In this document: piece by piece, positions 9,469 to 19,508 of the stretch
Numbering within the stretch: position 1 is the stretch's first letter
Layout: every line of letters starts with the position of its first letter
Source: Novosphingobium sp. AAP83
Lineage (GTDB): Bacteria > Pseudomonadota > Alphaproteobacteria > Sphingomonadales > Sphingomonadaceae
Length of the DNA: 64,000 nt
Direction of reading: 5' to 3'
NCBI RefSeq assembly: GCF_001295795.1
Contig: NZ_LJHY01000004.1
Coordinates: forward strand, 124,001 to 188,000
The notes under the pieces: generated by a model
Seen by the model: the letters and a program-made list of their open reading frames with translations, nothing else
Database searches by the model: none
Told to the model about the DNA's origin: nothing
Position numbers and translations under genes: made by a program

Positions 9469-10125
9469 TTAAGCAGCGGGATAGCGCAGACGCCCAAGCA
9501 AGCGCGTGAACGAAAATGTCTCGTCATCGCTGCGCTTGGTCCACTTAGCCTTGGCCTTCTCGAACTTCATCACACCATCGATCCGGCGATCGAGGAATGC
9601 GCGGGCGTCGGCATGGTCTTCGCTGGTATCGCTGGCAAAAACCGAAAGCGTGGCGGCATAGATCGCACCCAGCGTCAGACGCTTGGTATAGTGGTTGTAA
9701 TCGGTGGCGACATCGCCTGCCAAACGCCACATTTTATCGGCGCTGGACCAGCCAAGGCGGGTTGCGGCAGGCACATTCTGCGGCATGGCCATGATCGCGA
9801 GTGCGCGGCGCAGCGCTTCTTCCTTGCCGATTTGCGCATCAAGGCGGAATTGGACCAAGCGTCGGATGCGTTCGCGGATCGACATGTTCGACAATTGCGC
9901 CTGTGGCAGCGCCTCGGCCATATCGGCATCGATTCGCGCGATCCATGCGGTGATCATCGCCATTGGTCCGCCATCAAACGCGAAGCGTGCCAGAGCCGGA
10001 TCAACGCCTTCTGCGCCGGCAGCAGCGGCGACAGCAGCATCGGTCCATCCATCAAACACAGCAGCTTCGGCAATCGCAGGGGCAAGGCGGAGGCGGAGGC
10101 CTTCAAGGCTTTGATCATCGGTCAT
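9469..10125 (-). CDS. COQ9 family protein (ubiquinone biosynthesis accessory factor)
   Basis: COQ9 proteins are TetR-fold lipid-binding proteins that help the hydroxylase Coq7 in ubiquinone synthesis in mitochondria and alphaproteobacteria. The 218-residue product shows the typical ending region with LGWSSADKMWRLAGD (about 125-140) followed by DYNHYTKR and YAATL. No signal peptide is visible. It stands alone between feoA and an ankyrin gene. Function follows from family similarity. Confidence 0.9.
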   Translation of the reverse strand: MTDDQSLEGLRLRLAPAIAEAAVFDGWTDAAVAAAAGAEGVDPALARFAFDGGPMAMITAWIARIDADMAEALPQAQLSNMSIRERIRRLVQFRLDAQIGKEEALRRALAIMAMPQNVPAATRLGWSSADKMWRLAGDVATDYNHYTKRLTLGAIYAATLSVFASDTSEDHADARAFLDRRIDGVMKFEKAKAKWTKRSDDETFSFTRLLGRLRYPAA

Positions 10126-10143
10126 GTCAGCTTGTCACACGCG

Positions 10144-10761
10144 TTAGAAGGAAGGGCCATATGTCTTCTTGGGACCGGTGCCTTTGGCCTCTTTCGAAGC
10201 GCGTTCGATTTCGCCCAGAACCGAGCTGGTTTTGCCTTCAAGCGTGGCATAATCGCGCGCGGAGCGGCCGGAATTATCGGGCCTGTCGGGGTTCGCACCG
10301 GCTTTGATCAACAGGCGCACCAGAGCCAGATCGCGGCGGTGAACGGCGCTGATCAGCGGGGTTTCCCCGGTGTTGTTGGCATCTTCAACGCGGGCACCAG
10401 ATTTGATAAGTTCGTCGACACCTTCGATAAAGCCAAGCTCACACGCCTGCACCAATGGCGACATGCCCTTGTTATCGCGGACGTTTACGTTGGCTCCCTT
10501 GGCGATCAGGAATTGAATCCACGTCAGATCGCGCCGTGCCACAACGATATGCAGCGCCGATTGACCGGTGGTGAAATCCTTGGTGTTGATAATCTGCGAG
10601 CCGGGCTCGCTCAAAGCCTCGGTGACCTTTTCGCCTTCCTTTTTGCGGACGGCCTCGAGGAACTTGTAACTGTCAGAGAACTGGGCTTGCGCGGGCAAGG
10701 AAACCGCAGCGGCAAGCAGAACCGCCATGATGGCAAATGGCCTGCGCATGATCGACAGCAT
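10144..10761 (-). CDS. Secreted ankyrin-repeat protein
   Basis: The protein starts MLSIMRRPFAIMAVLLAAAV and has a signal peptide ending near PAQAQ, so it is exported to the periplasm. Three to four ankyrin repeats follow, recognisable by GQSALHIVVARRDL, GMSPLVQACELG and GETPLISAVHRRDL. The start at 10761 is chosen because an AGGAGG sits just ahead of it, though the spacing is short. Ankyrin repeats bind proteins; no partner can be named. Nearby genes give no clue. Confidence 0.87.
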   Translation of the reverse strand: MLSIMRRPFAIMAVLLAAAVSLPAQAQFSDSYKFLEAVRKKEGEKVTEALSEPGSQIINTKDFTTGQSALHIVVARRDLTWIQFLIAKGANVNVRDNKGMSPLVQACELGFIEGVDELIKSGARVEDANNTGETPLISAVHRRDLALVRLLIKAGANPDRPDNSGRSARDYATLEGKTSSVLGEIERASKEAKGTGPKKTYGPSF

Positions 10762-10838
10762 CAAATCCTCCTGTTGCAAGCCCGCGACTTGTTTTAGCGA
10801 AACGGACTAGCCTCTTGCAAGCGCACGGTTAGCAGAGC

Positions 10839-11450
10839 ATGAACCGGCACGCTATGGCCCACAACTTCCGATCCCTTTTCATTGCCTTTGCGGCGACCTG
10901 CACTTTCGCGCTTTCTGCTTGTGGCGGCGCGCCCAGCGAGAGCCCTCCCTTGGAAGGCGCAGCGATCGGTGGCGATTTTACGCTGACGGGCAAAGACGGC
11001 AAGCCGGTGCGCTATGCTGATTTCAATGGAAAATATCGCATCGTCTATTTCGGGTACACGTTCTGCCCGGATGTTTGCCCGCTGGATTTGCAGAACATTG
11101 CCCAAGGGCTGAAGCTGTTTGGCAAGGATCACGCCGAGGACGCGAAAATCCAGCCGCTGTTTATCACTATCGATCCCGAACGCGATACACCTGAAGTTAT
11201 AGGAAAATATGCCGCAAACTTCGGACCTTCGATGATCGGGCTGACCGGCACGCCCCAGCAGATTGCGGCTGTCGCCAAACAATGGGCGGTGTTTTTTGGC
11301 AAGCGCGATGGTGGCGTGCCCAAGGATTATCTGATGGATCACAGCCGCGCGGCTTATCTGATGGGGCCAAAGGGTGAGCCTATTGCCCTGCTGCCAGCGG
11401 AACAGAACGCCAAGGCCGTGGCGGCTGAACTTGAAAAATGGGTTCATTAA
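10839..11450 (+). CDS. SCO1/SenC-family copper chaperone lipoprotein
   Basis: Thioredoxin-fold protein that delivers copper to the CuA site of cytochrome c oxidase. The sequence has a signal with lipobox LSAC (Cys28), the copper-binding pair in FCPDVCP (Cys76 and Cys80) and the third ligand histidine in LMDHSRAAYLMG. At 203 residues it is of normal length. A second ATG at 10854 is possible because neither start has a strong ribosome site. It is followed closely by the YcgN-type gene. Confidence 0.92.
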   Translation: MNRHAMAHNFRSLFIAFAATCTFALSACGGAPSESPPLEGAAIGGDFTLTGKDGKPVRYADFNGKYRIVYFGYTFCPDVCPLDLQNIAQGLKLFGKDHAEDAKIQPLFITIDPERDTPEVIGKYAANFGPSMIGLTGTPQQIAAVAKQWAVFFGKRDGGVPKDYLMDHSRAAYLMGPKGEPIALLPAEQNAKAVAAELEKWVH

Positions 11451-11457
11451 CAACGCG

Positions 11458-11919
11458 ATGAGTACAGACGCGTTCTGGAAACGTCCGATCGAGACGTTGA
11501 ACCGCGAGCAGTGGGAAGCGCTGTGCGATGGCTGCGGGAAATGCTGCCTGCACAAGCTGGAAGACGACATTACCGGCGAGGTTTATCACACCAATGTATC
11601 GTGCCGGTTGCTGGACCTGAAGACCGGGCGGTGCAGCGATTATAAGCACCGGCGCGTCTATGTGCCCGATTGCCTTCGGTTGACGCCCAAGCTGGCGCGC
11701 GATTTGCCTTGGTTGCCAGATACTTGCGCTTATCGCCTGCGGGCTGATGGTGATCCCCTGCCCGATTGGCACTACCTGATTTCGGGGGATCGCGAAGCGG
11801 TTCACGCGGCGGGGCAATCGGTGCGGGGCAAGGCGATTAGCGAGACGGTGGCAGGGCCGTTGGAGGAGCATGTTGTTCCGGCGGATTACTTTGATAACAA
11901 AGGCAAAACCGGTGCTTGA
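11458..11919 (+). CDS. YcgN/UPF0260 family cysteine-cluster protein
   Basis: A 153-residue conserved protein beginning MSTDAFWKRPIETLNREQWE. The cysteine cluster CDGCGKCC (Cys23, 26, 29, 30) suggests metal or iron-sulfur binding, as in the YkgJ/UPF0260 group. The molecular function of the family is not established. It follows the SCO gene by seven bases and overlaps the next gene by eight. Confidence 0.88.
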   Translation: MSTDAFWKRPIETLNREQWEALCDGCGKCCLHKLEDDITGEVYHTNVSCRLLDLKTGRCSDYKHRRVYVPDCLRLTPKLARDLPWLPDTCAYRLRADGDPLPDWHYLISGDREAVHAAGQSVRGKAISETVAGPLEEHVVPADYFDNKGKTGA

Positions 11920-12670
11920 TTGGCTGCGCCGGGCCGATACGCGGGCCAAGGAAACGCCGGCCCCGCGCAAGGTTGCGGCCCGCGTGATCGTGGTGGGCGA
12001 GCGTGAATTACCCCTTGTTATCCGCAAGTTAGGCCATGCGCGGCGGATGACATTGCGGCTGGCCCCCGATGGCAGCGAGGCGCGCGTCTCGATCCCCGCA
12101 TGGTGCCGCGTGGGCGATGCCGAGGCTTTTGCGCGCGACCGGGCCGACTGGCTGGCAGGACAGCTCGCCAACCTTCCCGAAGCGCGGCAGATTGCCCCCG
12201 GTGCGACGCTGTGCTTCAGGGGCGAAACGCTTTTAATTCAATGGACTGAGACAGCACCGCGCAAGCCCGTGATCGAGGATGGGCGGTTGATTATGGGTGG
12301 CCCGCCCGAGTCTTTGAGCCGCCGCTTGCAGCGCTGGCTTGAGGGTGAAGCGATGTGGCATTTTGGTGGCGATTTGACGCATTATTGTGCGCAAGCCGGA
12401 CATCAGGTGCCGCGTTTGGCGCTTTCGCGGGCGCAACGGCGCTGGGGCAGTTGCGCTTCGGATGGATCGATCCGGATCAACTGGCGTTTGATCATGGCAC
12501 CCGATTTCGTGCGCCGGTCTGTCGTCGCGCATGAAGTGGCGCACATGACGCATTTCGATCACAGCCCTGCCTTCCACGCGCATCTGGGCACGCTGTTTGA
12601 AGACGATGTGAGCGCGGCCAACCGCTGGTTGAAGCGCAATGGGCGTTCGCTTTATGCGCCGTTCGGGTGA
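11912..12670 (+). CDS. YgjP/SprT-like zinc metallopeptidase (DUF45)
   Basis: Putative cytoplasmic metallopeptidase with the zinc motif HEVAH (about 207-211), a downstream HFDHSPAFH that supplies the third ligand, and the family signature RRWGSC. I place the start at a GTG at 11912, which overlaps the previous stop by eight bases. An ATG at 11870 would lie deep inside the preceding gene and its GGAGG is too close. Substrates of this family are unknown. Confidence 0.87.
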   Translation: MLDWLRRADTRAKETPAPRKVAARVIVVGERELPLVIRKLGHARRMTLRLAPDGSEARVSIPAWCRVGDAEAFARDRADWLAGQLANLPEARQIAPGATLCFRGETLLIQWTETAPRKPVIEDGRLIMGGPPESLSRRLQRWLEGEAMWHFGGDLTHYCAQAGHQVPRLALSRAQRRWGSCASDGSIRINWRLIMAPDFVRRSVVAHEVAHMTHFDHSPAFHAHLGTLFEDDVSAANRWLKRNGRSLYAPFG

Positions 12671-12710
12671 TGGCTGGATTCTGCTGCGTGCACGCCCTAT
12701 CTAGGCGGCT

Positions 12711-13202
12711 ATGAAATCGTTTTTCCGCAATGTGTCGCCGCGCCGCGCGGTCGTGGACTTCTGGCAAGTGCTGGGCGCGCCGAGCGAGTATCGCGGCATC
12801 GCGCTAGTGCTGGCCACGATCATCACCGGCACCATCTTTGTGGCGCTGGGCAGCGAAGGCGGACGCGGGCTGCCCGATCCGCCCAAGGTGATCTATTTCC
12901 CGAGCCTGATCGAAGGCCGCACCGACGCTGAAATTCTGGCAGAAAACCGCGTGGTTACAGACAAAGTGCTGGCCGAAGAGGCCGAGGAGGAGGCGCGGCA
13001 AGAGCGGATGCGCCAGATGTATCGTGCGGTGGGCGATGCGACCGGTGTTGATACGGTAAAGGCTTATGAAGAGGGCAAGGCCGAGCGCGCGGCGGAAAAG
13101 GCCAAACTTGAGGCCAAGCGCAAGGCGATCCTCGACAAGCATTTGATCGACAATCCCTTGTTCGACAAAGCGAAGAAGACGGGGCTGGCCGACGCGCCAT
13201 GA
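12711..13202 (+). CDS. Conserved membrane-anchored coiled-coil protein, unknown function
   Basis: A 163-residue protein I do not recognise. It has one membrane segment (about 29-47, ALVLATIITGTIFVAL), then a region with PPKVIYFPSLIEGRTDAEI. A charged helix rich in Glu, Ala, Arg and Lys (about 85-150) is likely to be coiled coil. It overlaps ribD by four bases and is probably cotranscribed with it. The topology suggests a protein anchored to the inner membrane. Confidence 0.8.
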   Translation: MKSFFRNVSPRRAVVDFWQVLGAPSEYRGIALVLATIITGTIFVALGSEGGRGLPDPPKVIYFPSLIEGRTDAEILAENRVVTDKVLAEEAEEEARQERMRQMYRAVGDATGVDTVKAYEEGKAERAAEKAKLEAKRKAILDKHLIDNPLFDKAKKTGLADAP

Positions 13203-14170
13203 GCCGCCCTGACGATCTGCGCTGGATGCAAGCCGCCGCTGCCTTGGCCGCACGCGGGCGTCCGCTTAGCCGCCCAAACCCGGCGGTGGGCGCGGTGATC
13301 GTGAAAGAGGGTATCGTGGTCGGGCGCGGATGGACACAGGCCGGAGGCAGGCCCCATGCCGAAGCTGAAGCTCTGGCGATGGCGGGCGATGCCGCGCGCG
13401 GGGGCACGCTTTATGTGACGCTGGAGCCGTGTGCCCATATCAGCACGCGCGGAGCCTCTTGCACATCGCTGGTCTTGAACAGCGGCCTTGCCCGCGTGGT
13501 GATCGGCGTGGAAGACCCCGATCCGCGCACGGCGGGCAGCGGTGTTGCGGCGATAAGGGCAGCGGGGATTGTAGCAGAAGTGCTCTCCTGCCCTGCGGCG
13601 CGCGCATCTTTGGCGGGCTATCTTGTTCGCGCTGCCAAGGGCCGCCCGCATGTGACGCTGAAGCTGGCGATGTCATTGGATGGCAAGATCGCGCTGGCCG
13701 ATGGATCGAGCCGGTGGATTACCGGACCGGAAGCGCGCGCGCACTGCCATGTCGAGCGCGCGCGGGCCGATGCGATTCTGGTGGGCGGTGGCACTTTGCG
13801 CGCCGATAGCCCCCGGCTTGATGTGCGTTTGCCCGGGCTTGAGGGCCGCAGCCCGCAGCGCATGGTGCTGACGCGCGGGGCAGCGCCCGAAGGCTGGACA
13901 GCGGTTCACGACATCACGGCACCGGACGCATTTGGCGATGCGCAATATCTGTTCGTGGAAGGCGGGGCGCAGACGGCGGCAAGTTTCATCGCAGCGGATA
14001 TGGTGGACAGGTTGCTGATCTATCGCGCGCCGATCATTGTCGGCAATGGCTTGGCGTGTATTGGCGATATCGGTTTGGGATCATTGGCCGACGCACATGG
14101 GCGTTGGTGCAATGTGGACAGGCGGACGCTTGGCAGCGACACAGCGGACGTCTACGAACGCGTCCGCTAA
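13199..14170 (+). CDS. ribD: Bifunctional riboflavin deaminase/reductase
   Basis: Carries out the deamination and reduction steps after GTP cyclohydrolase in riboflavin synthesis. The N-terminal deaminase domain has NPAVGAVIV, the zinc ligand region HAEAEAL and EPCAH with a second cysteine ten residues further. The C-terminal reductase domain begins near RPHVTLKLAMSLDGKIAL and contains ILVGGGTLRADSPRL. Its 323 residues are slightly short for the family (about 360). ribE follows 12 bases downstream. Confidence 0.95.
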   Translation: MSRPDDLRWMQAAAALAARGRPLSRPNPAVGAVIVKEGIVVGRGWTQAGGRPHAEAEALAMAGDAARGGTLYVTLEPCAHISTRGASCTSLVLNSGLARVVIGVEDPDPRTAGSGVAAIRAAGIVAEVLSCPAARASLAGYLVRAAKGRPHVTLKLAMSLDGKIALADGSSRWITGPEARAHCHVERARADAILVGGGTLRADSPRLDVRLPGLEGRSPQRMVLTRGAAPEGWTAVHDITAPDAFGDAQYLFVEGGAQTAASFIAADMVDRLLIYRAPIIVGNGLACIGDIGLGSLADAHGRWCNVDRRTLGSDTADVYERVR

Positions 14171-14182
14171 AGGAGATTTGCA

Positions 14183-14806
14183 ATGTTTACCGGGATCGTC
14201 ACCGAAGTGGGCAACATCCTTGCCATCGAAGACAAGGGTGACCGCCACATCACGATCTCGTGCGCGATGGACCCTGCCAAGATCGCCATTGGCGCATCGA
14301 TTGCCTGTTCGGGCGTTTGCCTGACCGTGGTGAACAAGGGCGGGATTGCCGGTGAAGGTTGGTTTGCGGTGGACGTTTCGGGCGAGACGATCAATTGCAC
14401 TGCCCCGCAGCAGTGGGTGGTGGGCGCGCCACTGAACCTTGAGCCAGCCCTTAAACTGGGCGACGAACTGGGCGGGCATATCGTGACCGGGCACGTCGAT
14501 GCGGTGGGCGAAGTGGTGACGGTCAGCCAGGTTGGCGCTTCGTGGCAGTACATCGTTGCGGCGCCCAAGGAGCTTGCGCCGTTCATCGCGGCCAAGGGAT
14601 CGATCACGGTGGACGGCGTTTCGCTGACGGTGAACGAAGTGGCCGATCAGGCCGATGGCACGTGCCACTTCATGCTCAACATCATTCCGCACACCGCCGA
14701 AGTCACCACGCTCGGCACTCTGGTCGCAGGGCGCAAAGTGAATCTCGAAATCGATGTGCTGGCGCGGTATCTGAAGCGGATGCAGAGCTTGGCGGCGCAA
14801 GGGTAA
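14183..14806 (+). CDS. ribE: Riboflavin synthase alpha subunit
   Basis: Dismutates two lumazine molecules into riboflavin. The 207-residue protein has two related lumazine-binding halves, starting MFTGIVTEVG and GHIVTGHVDAVGEV. An AGGAG ribosome site precedes the ATG. It is directly downstream of ribD. No FMN riboswitch is visible in front of the pair. Confidence 0.96.
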   Translation: MFTGIVTEVGNILAIEDKGDRHITISCAMDPAKIAIGASIACSGVCLTVVNKGGIAGEGWFAVDVSGETINCTAPQQWVVGAPLNLEPALKLGDELGGHIVTGHVDAVGEVVTVSQVGASWQYIVAAPKELAPFIAAKGSITVDGVSLTVNEVADQADGTCHFMLNIIPHTAEVTTLGTLVAGRKVNLEIDVLARYLKRMQSLAAQG

Positions 14807-14910
14807 GCTTTTCGTTAGCCGGGTTTTTCTGTGGCTGATGTCTTGAAGCAACGCACAGACCCCGAACCAGCGGCTTGCCCTATTGCTTCCGCTTGCCGCC
14901 CACTCGTGCT

Positions 14911-14982
14911 TCGTCATTCCCTCGTAGGCGGGAATCCAGACTGGCATTGTTCGCTGGATCCCCGTCTTCGCGGGGATGACGA
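14911..14982. repeat. Long inverted repeat, TCGTCATTCC...GGGATGACGA type
   Basis: One 72-base hairpin. The left arm starts TCGTCATTCC and ends GGGAATCCAG; the right arm starts CTGGATCCCC and ends GGGGATGACGA, with a short central loop near ACTGGCATTGTTCG. It resembles dispersed hairpin repeats common in proteobacterial intergenic DNA. It lies between ribE and a convergent hydrolase and may end transcription from either side. Confidence 0.75.
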
Positions 14983-15019
14983 GGGTGGAGCGGGAGGAAG
15001 GTGCGTAGGCGGGGCTGGA

Positions 15020-15688
15020 TCAGGCGCAGCTTAGCAGGATTTCCAGAAGCTGTTCGGGCTGGTCCATCATGACGTTATGGCCGCAGTTCGCCTCGTGATA
15101 TTCCCAATCCGGGTTATCCTTCAACGCGTGGCTGAACTGGGCGAAGGGTGTTGGCTGCCAGGCATTGGCGAAGATATAGATACGGCGAGGAATCTTGGCT
15201 TCTTCACCGGTCAGGCGCACCGCTTCGAGCAACGTCAGCAGCGGGTGTGGCGTGAGCATCGGTGCTTCGAGACCGGGCAGCGGTGCAACCGCGCCGGGCT
15301 GAAACTTCTGGCTGCCGATATAGTGGTTGTGTTCGAAATCGCCTGCCATATCCCATAGTGATTGGCCATCTTGCGGCACGAAAGCATCGACATAGACGAT
15401 GGCATCGATGCGCGCGCCAAGACGGGCCGCAACGCCGGTGATGACCATGCCGCCCCATGAATGGCCTACCAGCACGAAGCGATCCAGACCGGCAGCTGCC
15501 ACCTGATCGCAGACATCATCGATCATCGTTGTAAGCGTGATGCCGGGATGGAATTCGGCAACGCGGCTGCCGAGACCGGTGAGGTTGGCATTTACGACGC
15601 GATGACCGGCTGCCGTCAGTTCGGCTTCCTGCCGTGCCCAAGCCCAACTGCCACACCATGCACCGTGGACGAGGACGAAGTCAGCCAC
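15020..15688 (-). CDS. Alpha/beta hydrolase, esterase type
   Basis: A 222-residue hydrolase starting MADFVLVHGAWCGSW. The nucleophile elbow is GHSWGG (Ser77), with likely acid Asp101 (IVYVDAF) and base His204 (NCGHNVM). It resembles small plant-like methylesterases in architecture. The start is three bases after the metF-like stop, so it is the third gene of ligM-metF-hydrolase. A role in cleaving an aromatic ester is inference from context. Confidence 0.85.
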   Translation of the reverse strand: MADFVLVHGAWCGSWAWARQEAELTAAGHRVVNANLTGLGSRVAEFHPGITLTTMIDDVCDQVAAAGLDRFVLVGHSWGGMVITGVAARLGARIDAIVYVDAFVPQDGQSLWDMAGDFEHNHYIGSQKFQPGAVAPLPGLEAPMLTPHPLLTLLEAVRLTGEEAKIPRRIYIFANAWQPTPFAQFSHALKDNPDWEYHEANCGHNVMMDQPEQLLEILLSCA

Positions 15689-15691
15689 AGA

Positions 15692-16567
15692 TCAAAGGCC
15701 TTGCTTGGCGTTGTAGGCCTGGACCCATTCGAGGGTTTTGGTCAGACCGCCAAAGGGATAGAAGTGCAAACGCACTTTGCCATGTTCCGGCCCCAACCCT
15801 TTGGCAAAGGCATTGACGAGTTTATCCGGCCCTGCACTGCCCAGCAGGTTCGTGACCGAGATGCCATATTTCTTGAGCACGGACGTGGAGGCACCCACGC
15901 CGCAGCGCGCGGCAAAGGCGAGCAGGCGCTTGATGCCCGCAGGCCCCGGAACGCCGATCCGCACCGGCGCATCGATGCCGCGCGCGCGCAAGGTCTTCAG
16001 CCAGGCCAGGAACGCGTCGGGATCAAAGCCGAACTGGGTGACGATCAAGGGTGCCATGCCGCGCTTGGTGATTTCAGCGACTTTCTTGTCCAGCACCGCC
16101 CAGCATTCGGCCTCGGTCATGTTCGGATGACCTTCGGGGTGGCCGCCGATGCCGATGGCCTTGATTCCCGAACGTTCGAACGCACCGGTGGCGATCAGGG
16201 CTGAGGTATCGAAGTAAGGTCCGACCGGTTCAGGCGGATCGCCCGCAACGATGAAGCAGCGCGTCACGCCGGCCTGTTCGACCACAGCGCGCAAGTAGCC
16301 TTCGAAATCGTCTTCCGACGTAATCCGGCGGGCGGAGAAATGGGGCATCGGCTCAAAGCCGAGTTCGCGCACCGCGACGGTGGCGGCAACGCGGGCGGCC
16401 ACGTCTTCACCGGGGAGGAAAGTGACGGCAACGGGGGTTTCAGCCGGGATAAGCGGGGCGGCATCGCGCAGCGAGGCTTCGTCCTTCGCGGTCATCTCTA
16501 GCGAGAAACCATCAGTGATCCCGGCGGGCTCCTTGTCCCAATTCGGGTGGATTTGCGGTGTGGCCAT
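15692..16567 (-). CDS. metF: Methylenetetrahydrofolate reductase family protein
   Basis: Flavoprotein that interconverts 5-methyl- and 5,10-methylenetetrahydrofolate. The 291 residues include FIVAGDPPEPVGPYFDT, IGIGGHPEGHPN and IVTQFGFD, matching family landmarks. The usual N-terminal catalytic region is diverged (FSLEMTAKDE). It lies directly behind a tetrahydrofolate-dependent O-demethylase, so its job is probably to oxidise the methyl-THF produced there, as metF does beside ligM in Sphingobium. It is likely a catabolic paralogue rather than the methionine-pathway enzyme. Confidence 0.85.
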   Translation of the reverse strand: MATPQIHPNWDKEPAGITDGFSLEMTAKDEASLRDAAPLIPAETPVAVTFLPGEDVAARVAATVAVRELGFEPMPHFSARRITSEDDFEGYLRAVVEQAGVTRCFIVAGDPPEPVGPYFDTSALIATGAFERSGIKAIGIGGHPEGHPNMTEAECWAVLDKKVAEITKRGMAPLIVTQFGFDPDAFLAWLKTLRARGIDAPVRIGVPGPAGIKRLLAFAARCGVGASTSVLKKYGISVTNLLGSAGPDKLVNAFAKGLGPEHGKVRLHFYPFGGLTKTLEWVQAYNAKQGL

Positions 16568-16596
16568 GTTCGGGATCCTCTGGAAATGGGAGGCAA

Positions 16597-16630
16597 CCCG
16601 CCCGGCAGCCTTTGCGGCGATCCGGGCGGG
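16597..16630. other. GC-rich stem-loop between the O-demethylase and metF genes
   Basis: Arms CCCGCCCGG (16597-16605) and CCGGGCGGG (16622-16630) pair perfectly over a 16-base loop. No T-run follows on the minus strand, so it is more likely an attenuator or a message-stabilising hairpin than a full terminator. A similar hairpin occurs at 22419-22453. Confidence 0.55.
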
Positions 16631-16647
16631 GCCTGTTTCAGCGTGCC

Positions 16648-18048
<1,401 letters not shown>

Positions 18049-18083
18049 TTACTCTCCCGACGAAAAATGGCAGGTTGAAAAAT

Positions 18084-18102
18084 TTGTATGCAACACATAC
18101 AA
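18084..18102. promoter_or_regulatory. Operator-like inverted repeat in the divergent ligM-like/purU promoter
   Basis: TTGTATGCAACACATACAA is a perfect seven-base inverted repeat (TTGTATG/CATACAA) around CAACA. It lies 38 bases upstream of the O-demethylase start and 66 upstream of purU. The core AACACATAC recurs in another dyad at 29276-29292 upstream of a GST operon. The size fits a dimeric GntR-, MarR- or TetR-type repressor; no such gene is in the window. Confidence 0.62.
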
Positions 18103-18168
18103 GTTTGTTAGAGATTCGCAATGGCAAATGTTGCGCCCTATGAGGCGCTACCCGACGGGAGAGTTTTG

Positions 18169-19023
18169 ATGAGTGCATCGTTGATTTTGACGCTATCGTG
18201 CGAAGACAAGCCGGGCATCGTGGCCCGCGTGACCGGCAATCTATTTGAAGCTGGCGGCAACATCAGCGAAGCGCAGCAATTTGACGATCCGCAAAGCGGC
18301 AATTTCTTCATGCGCGTTGTGTTCAATCCGGGCGAGCTGGATGTTGCAGCATTTCGCGCATCATTCGCGCCGGTAGCCGAACAATATGCAATGCGTTGGA
18401 ATATCCGCGATACATCGGTGAACCGCAAGGTGATCCTGATGGTCAGCAAGTTCGACCACTGCCTTGGCGATCTGCTGTATCGCACCCGTCTTGGCGAATT
18501 GCCGATGGATGTGGTGGCGATTTTGGGCAACCACCCCAAGGAGGCGCTGAACATTTCACTGATCGGCGATATCCCGTATCACTATCTGCCAATCACCAAG
18601 GATACCAAGCCGCAACAGGAAGCCGAAGTGAAGCGCATCGTTACCGAAACGGGCGCGGAACTGGTGGTGCTGGCGCGCTATATGCAGATATTATCCGATG
18701 ATTTGACGACCTTCCTTTCGGGCCGTTGCATCAATATCCACCACTCGTTCCTGCCCAGCTTCAAAGGCGCCAAGCCCTATCATCAGGCACATGCACGCGG
18801 CGTGAAGATGATCGGCGCAACCGGCCACTACGTAACGACCGATCTTGATGAAGGTCCGATCGTCCATCAGGATGTGGAAACGGTAACCCACGCCGACAGC
18901 CCTGAAGATCTGGTGCGCAAGGGCCGCGATGTGGAACGCCGCGTGCTGGCAGAAGCGGTGCGGCTGCATTTGGAAGACCGCGCGCTGGTGAACGGCACCA
19001 AGACGGTTGTGTTCAAGAGTTAA
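18169..19023 (+). CDS. purU: Formyltetrahydrofolate deformylase
   Basis: Hydrolyses 10-formyl-THF to formate and THF. The 284-residue protein has an N-terminal ACT domain (LSCEDKPGIVARVTGNLFEA) and a formyltransferase-type catalytic domain with INIHHSFLPSFKGAKPYHQA and ATGHYVTTDLDEGPI holding the Asn, His and Asp residues. I start at the ATG after a GGGAGA site. It is divergent from the O-demethylase, so it probably regenerates free THF from the demethylation cycle. In E. coli purU balances folate pools. Confidence 0.93.
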   Translation: MSASLILTLSCEDKPGIVARVTGNLFEAGGNISEAQQFDDPQSGNFFMRVVFNPGELDVAAFRASFAPVAEQYAMRWNIRDTSVNRKVILMVSKFDHCLGDLLYRTRLGELPMDVVAILGNHPKEALNISLIGDIPYHYLPITKDTKPQQEAEVKRIVTETGAELVVLARYMQILSDDLTTFLSGRCINIHHSFLPSFKGAKPYHQAHARGVKMIGATGHYVTTDLDEGPIVHQDVETVTHADSPEDLVRKGRDVERRVLAEAVRLHLEDRALVNGTKTVVFKS

Positions 19024-19101
19024 AGTCTTCACAGCTTGGGGGAGGGACGGCGGCAGGGGTGGAAAACGCCCCGCCGCCATCTTTGATTCGGGAGAGATGA
19101 G

Positions 19102-19503
19102 ATGACCGTCAACGCACTCGATCACGTGAATATCATCACCGACAAGCTTGATGAGACCGCACGGTTCTATCAGACGCTGCTGGGGCTGGAACGGCGCAAC
19201 GGGCCCCCACCGCTGACCGCGCACAATGCGCAATGGATGTTTGATGGCGCAGGCCGAGCGATCATACACATCAACGCGGTCGATTGCCCGCGCACGTATG
19301 ACCGCGCGGTAGAGCCGGGTTCGCTGACCGGCGCGATCCACCATGTTGCGCTCAATTGCAGCGGCTATGATCAAGTGATGGGGCGGATTGGGGCGCTGGG
19401 TCTTGATTGCCAGACCAACACGGTTGAGGCGATTGGCCTGCGCCAGATTTTCACGGCTGACCCGAACAATGTGCTGCTAGAGCTCAATTTCTTCGGAGAT
19501 TGA
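19102..19503 (+). CDS. VOC-family (glyoxalase-fold) protein
   Basis: A 133-residue protein with two beta-alpha-beta-beta-beta halves: ALDHVNIITDKLDETARFYQ at the start and GAIHHVALNCSGYDQVM in the middle. Candidate metal ligands are His8, a central His and a Glu in VLLELNFF. VOC proteins range from dioxygenases to lyases and isomerases; no specific activity can be assigned. It follows purU by about 80 bases, behind a GGCGGC...GCCGCC hairpin, and converges with the next gene. Confidence 0.82.
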   Translation: MTVNALDHVNIITDKLDETARFYQTLLGLERRNGPPPLTAHNAQWMFDGAGRAIIHINAVDCPRTYDRAVEPGSLTGAIHHVALNCSGYDQVMGRIGALGLDCQTNTVEAIGLRQIFTADPNNVLLELNFFGD

Positions 19504-19508
19504 TGAAG

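Noticed and set aside
9613..10797. A 394-codon open frame on the plus strand
   Set aside because: Antisense to COQ9 and the ankyrin gene, both well supported.
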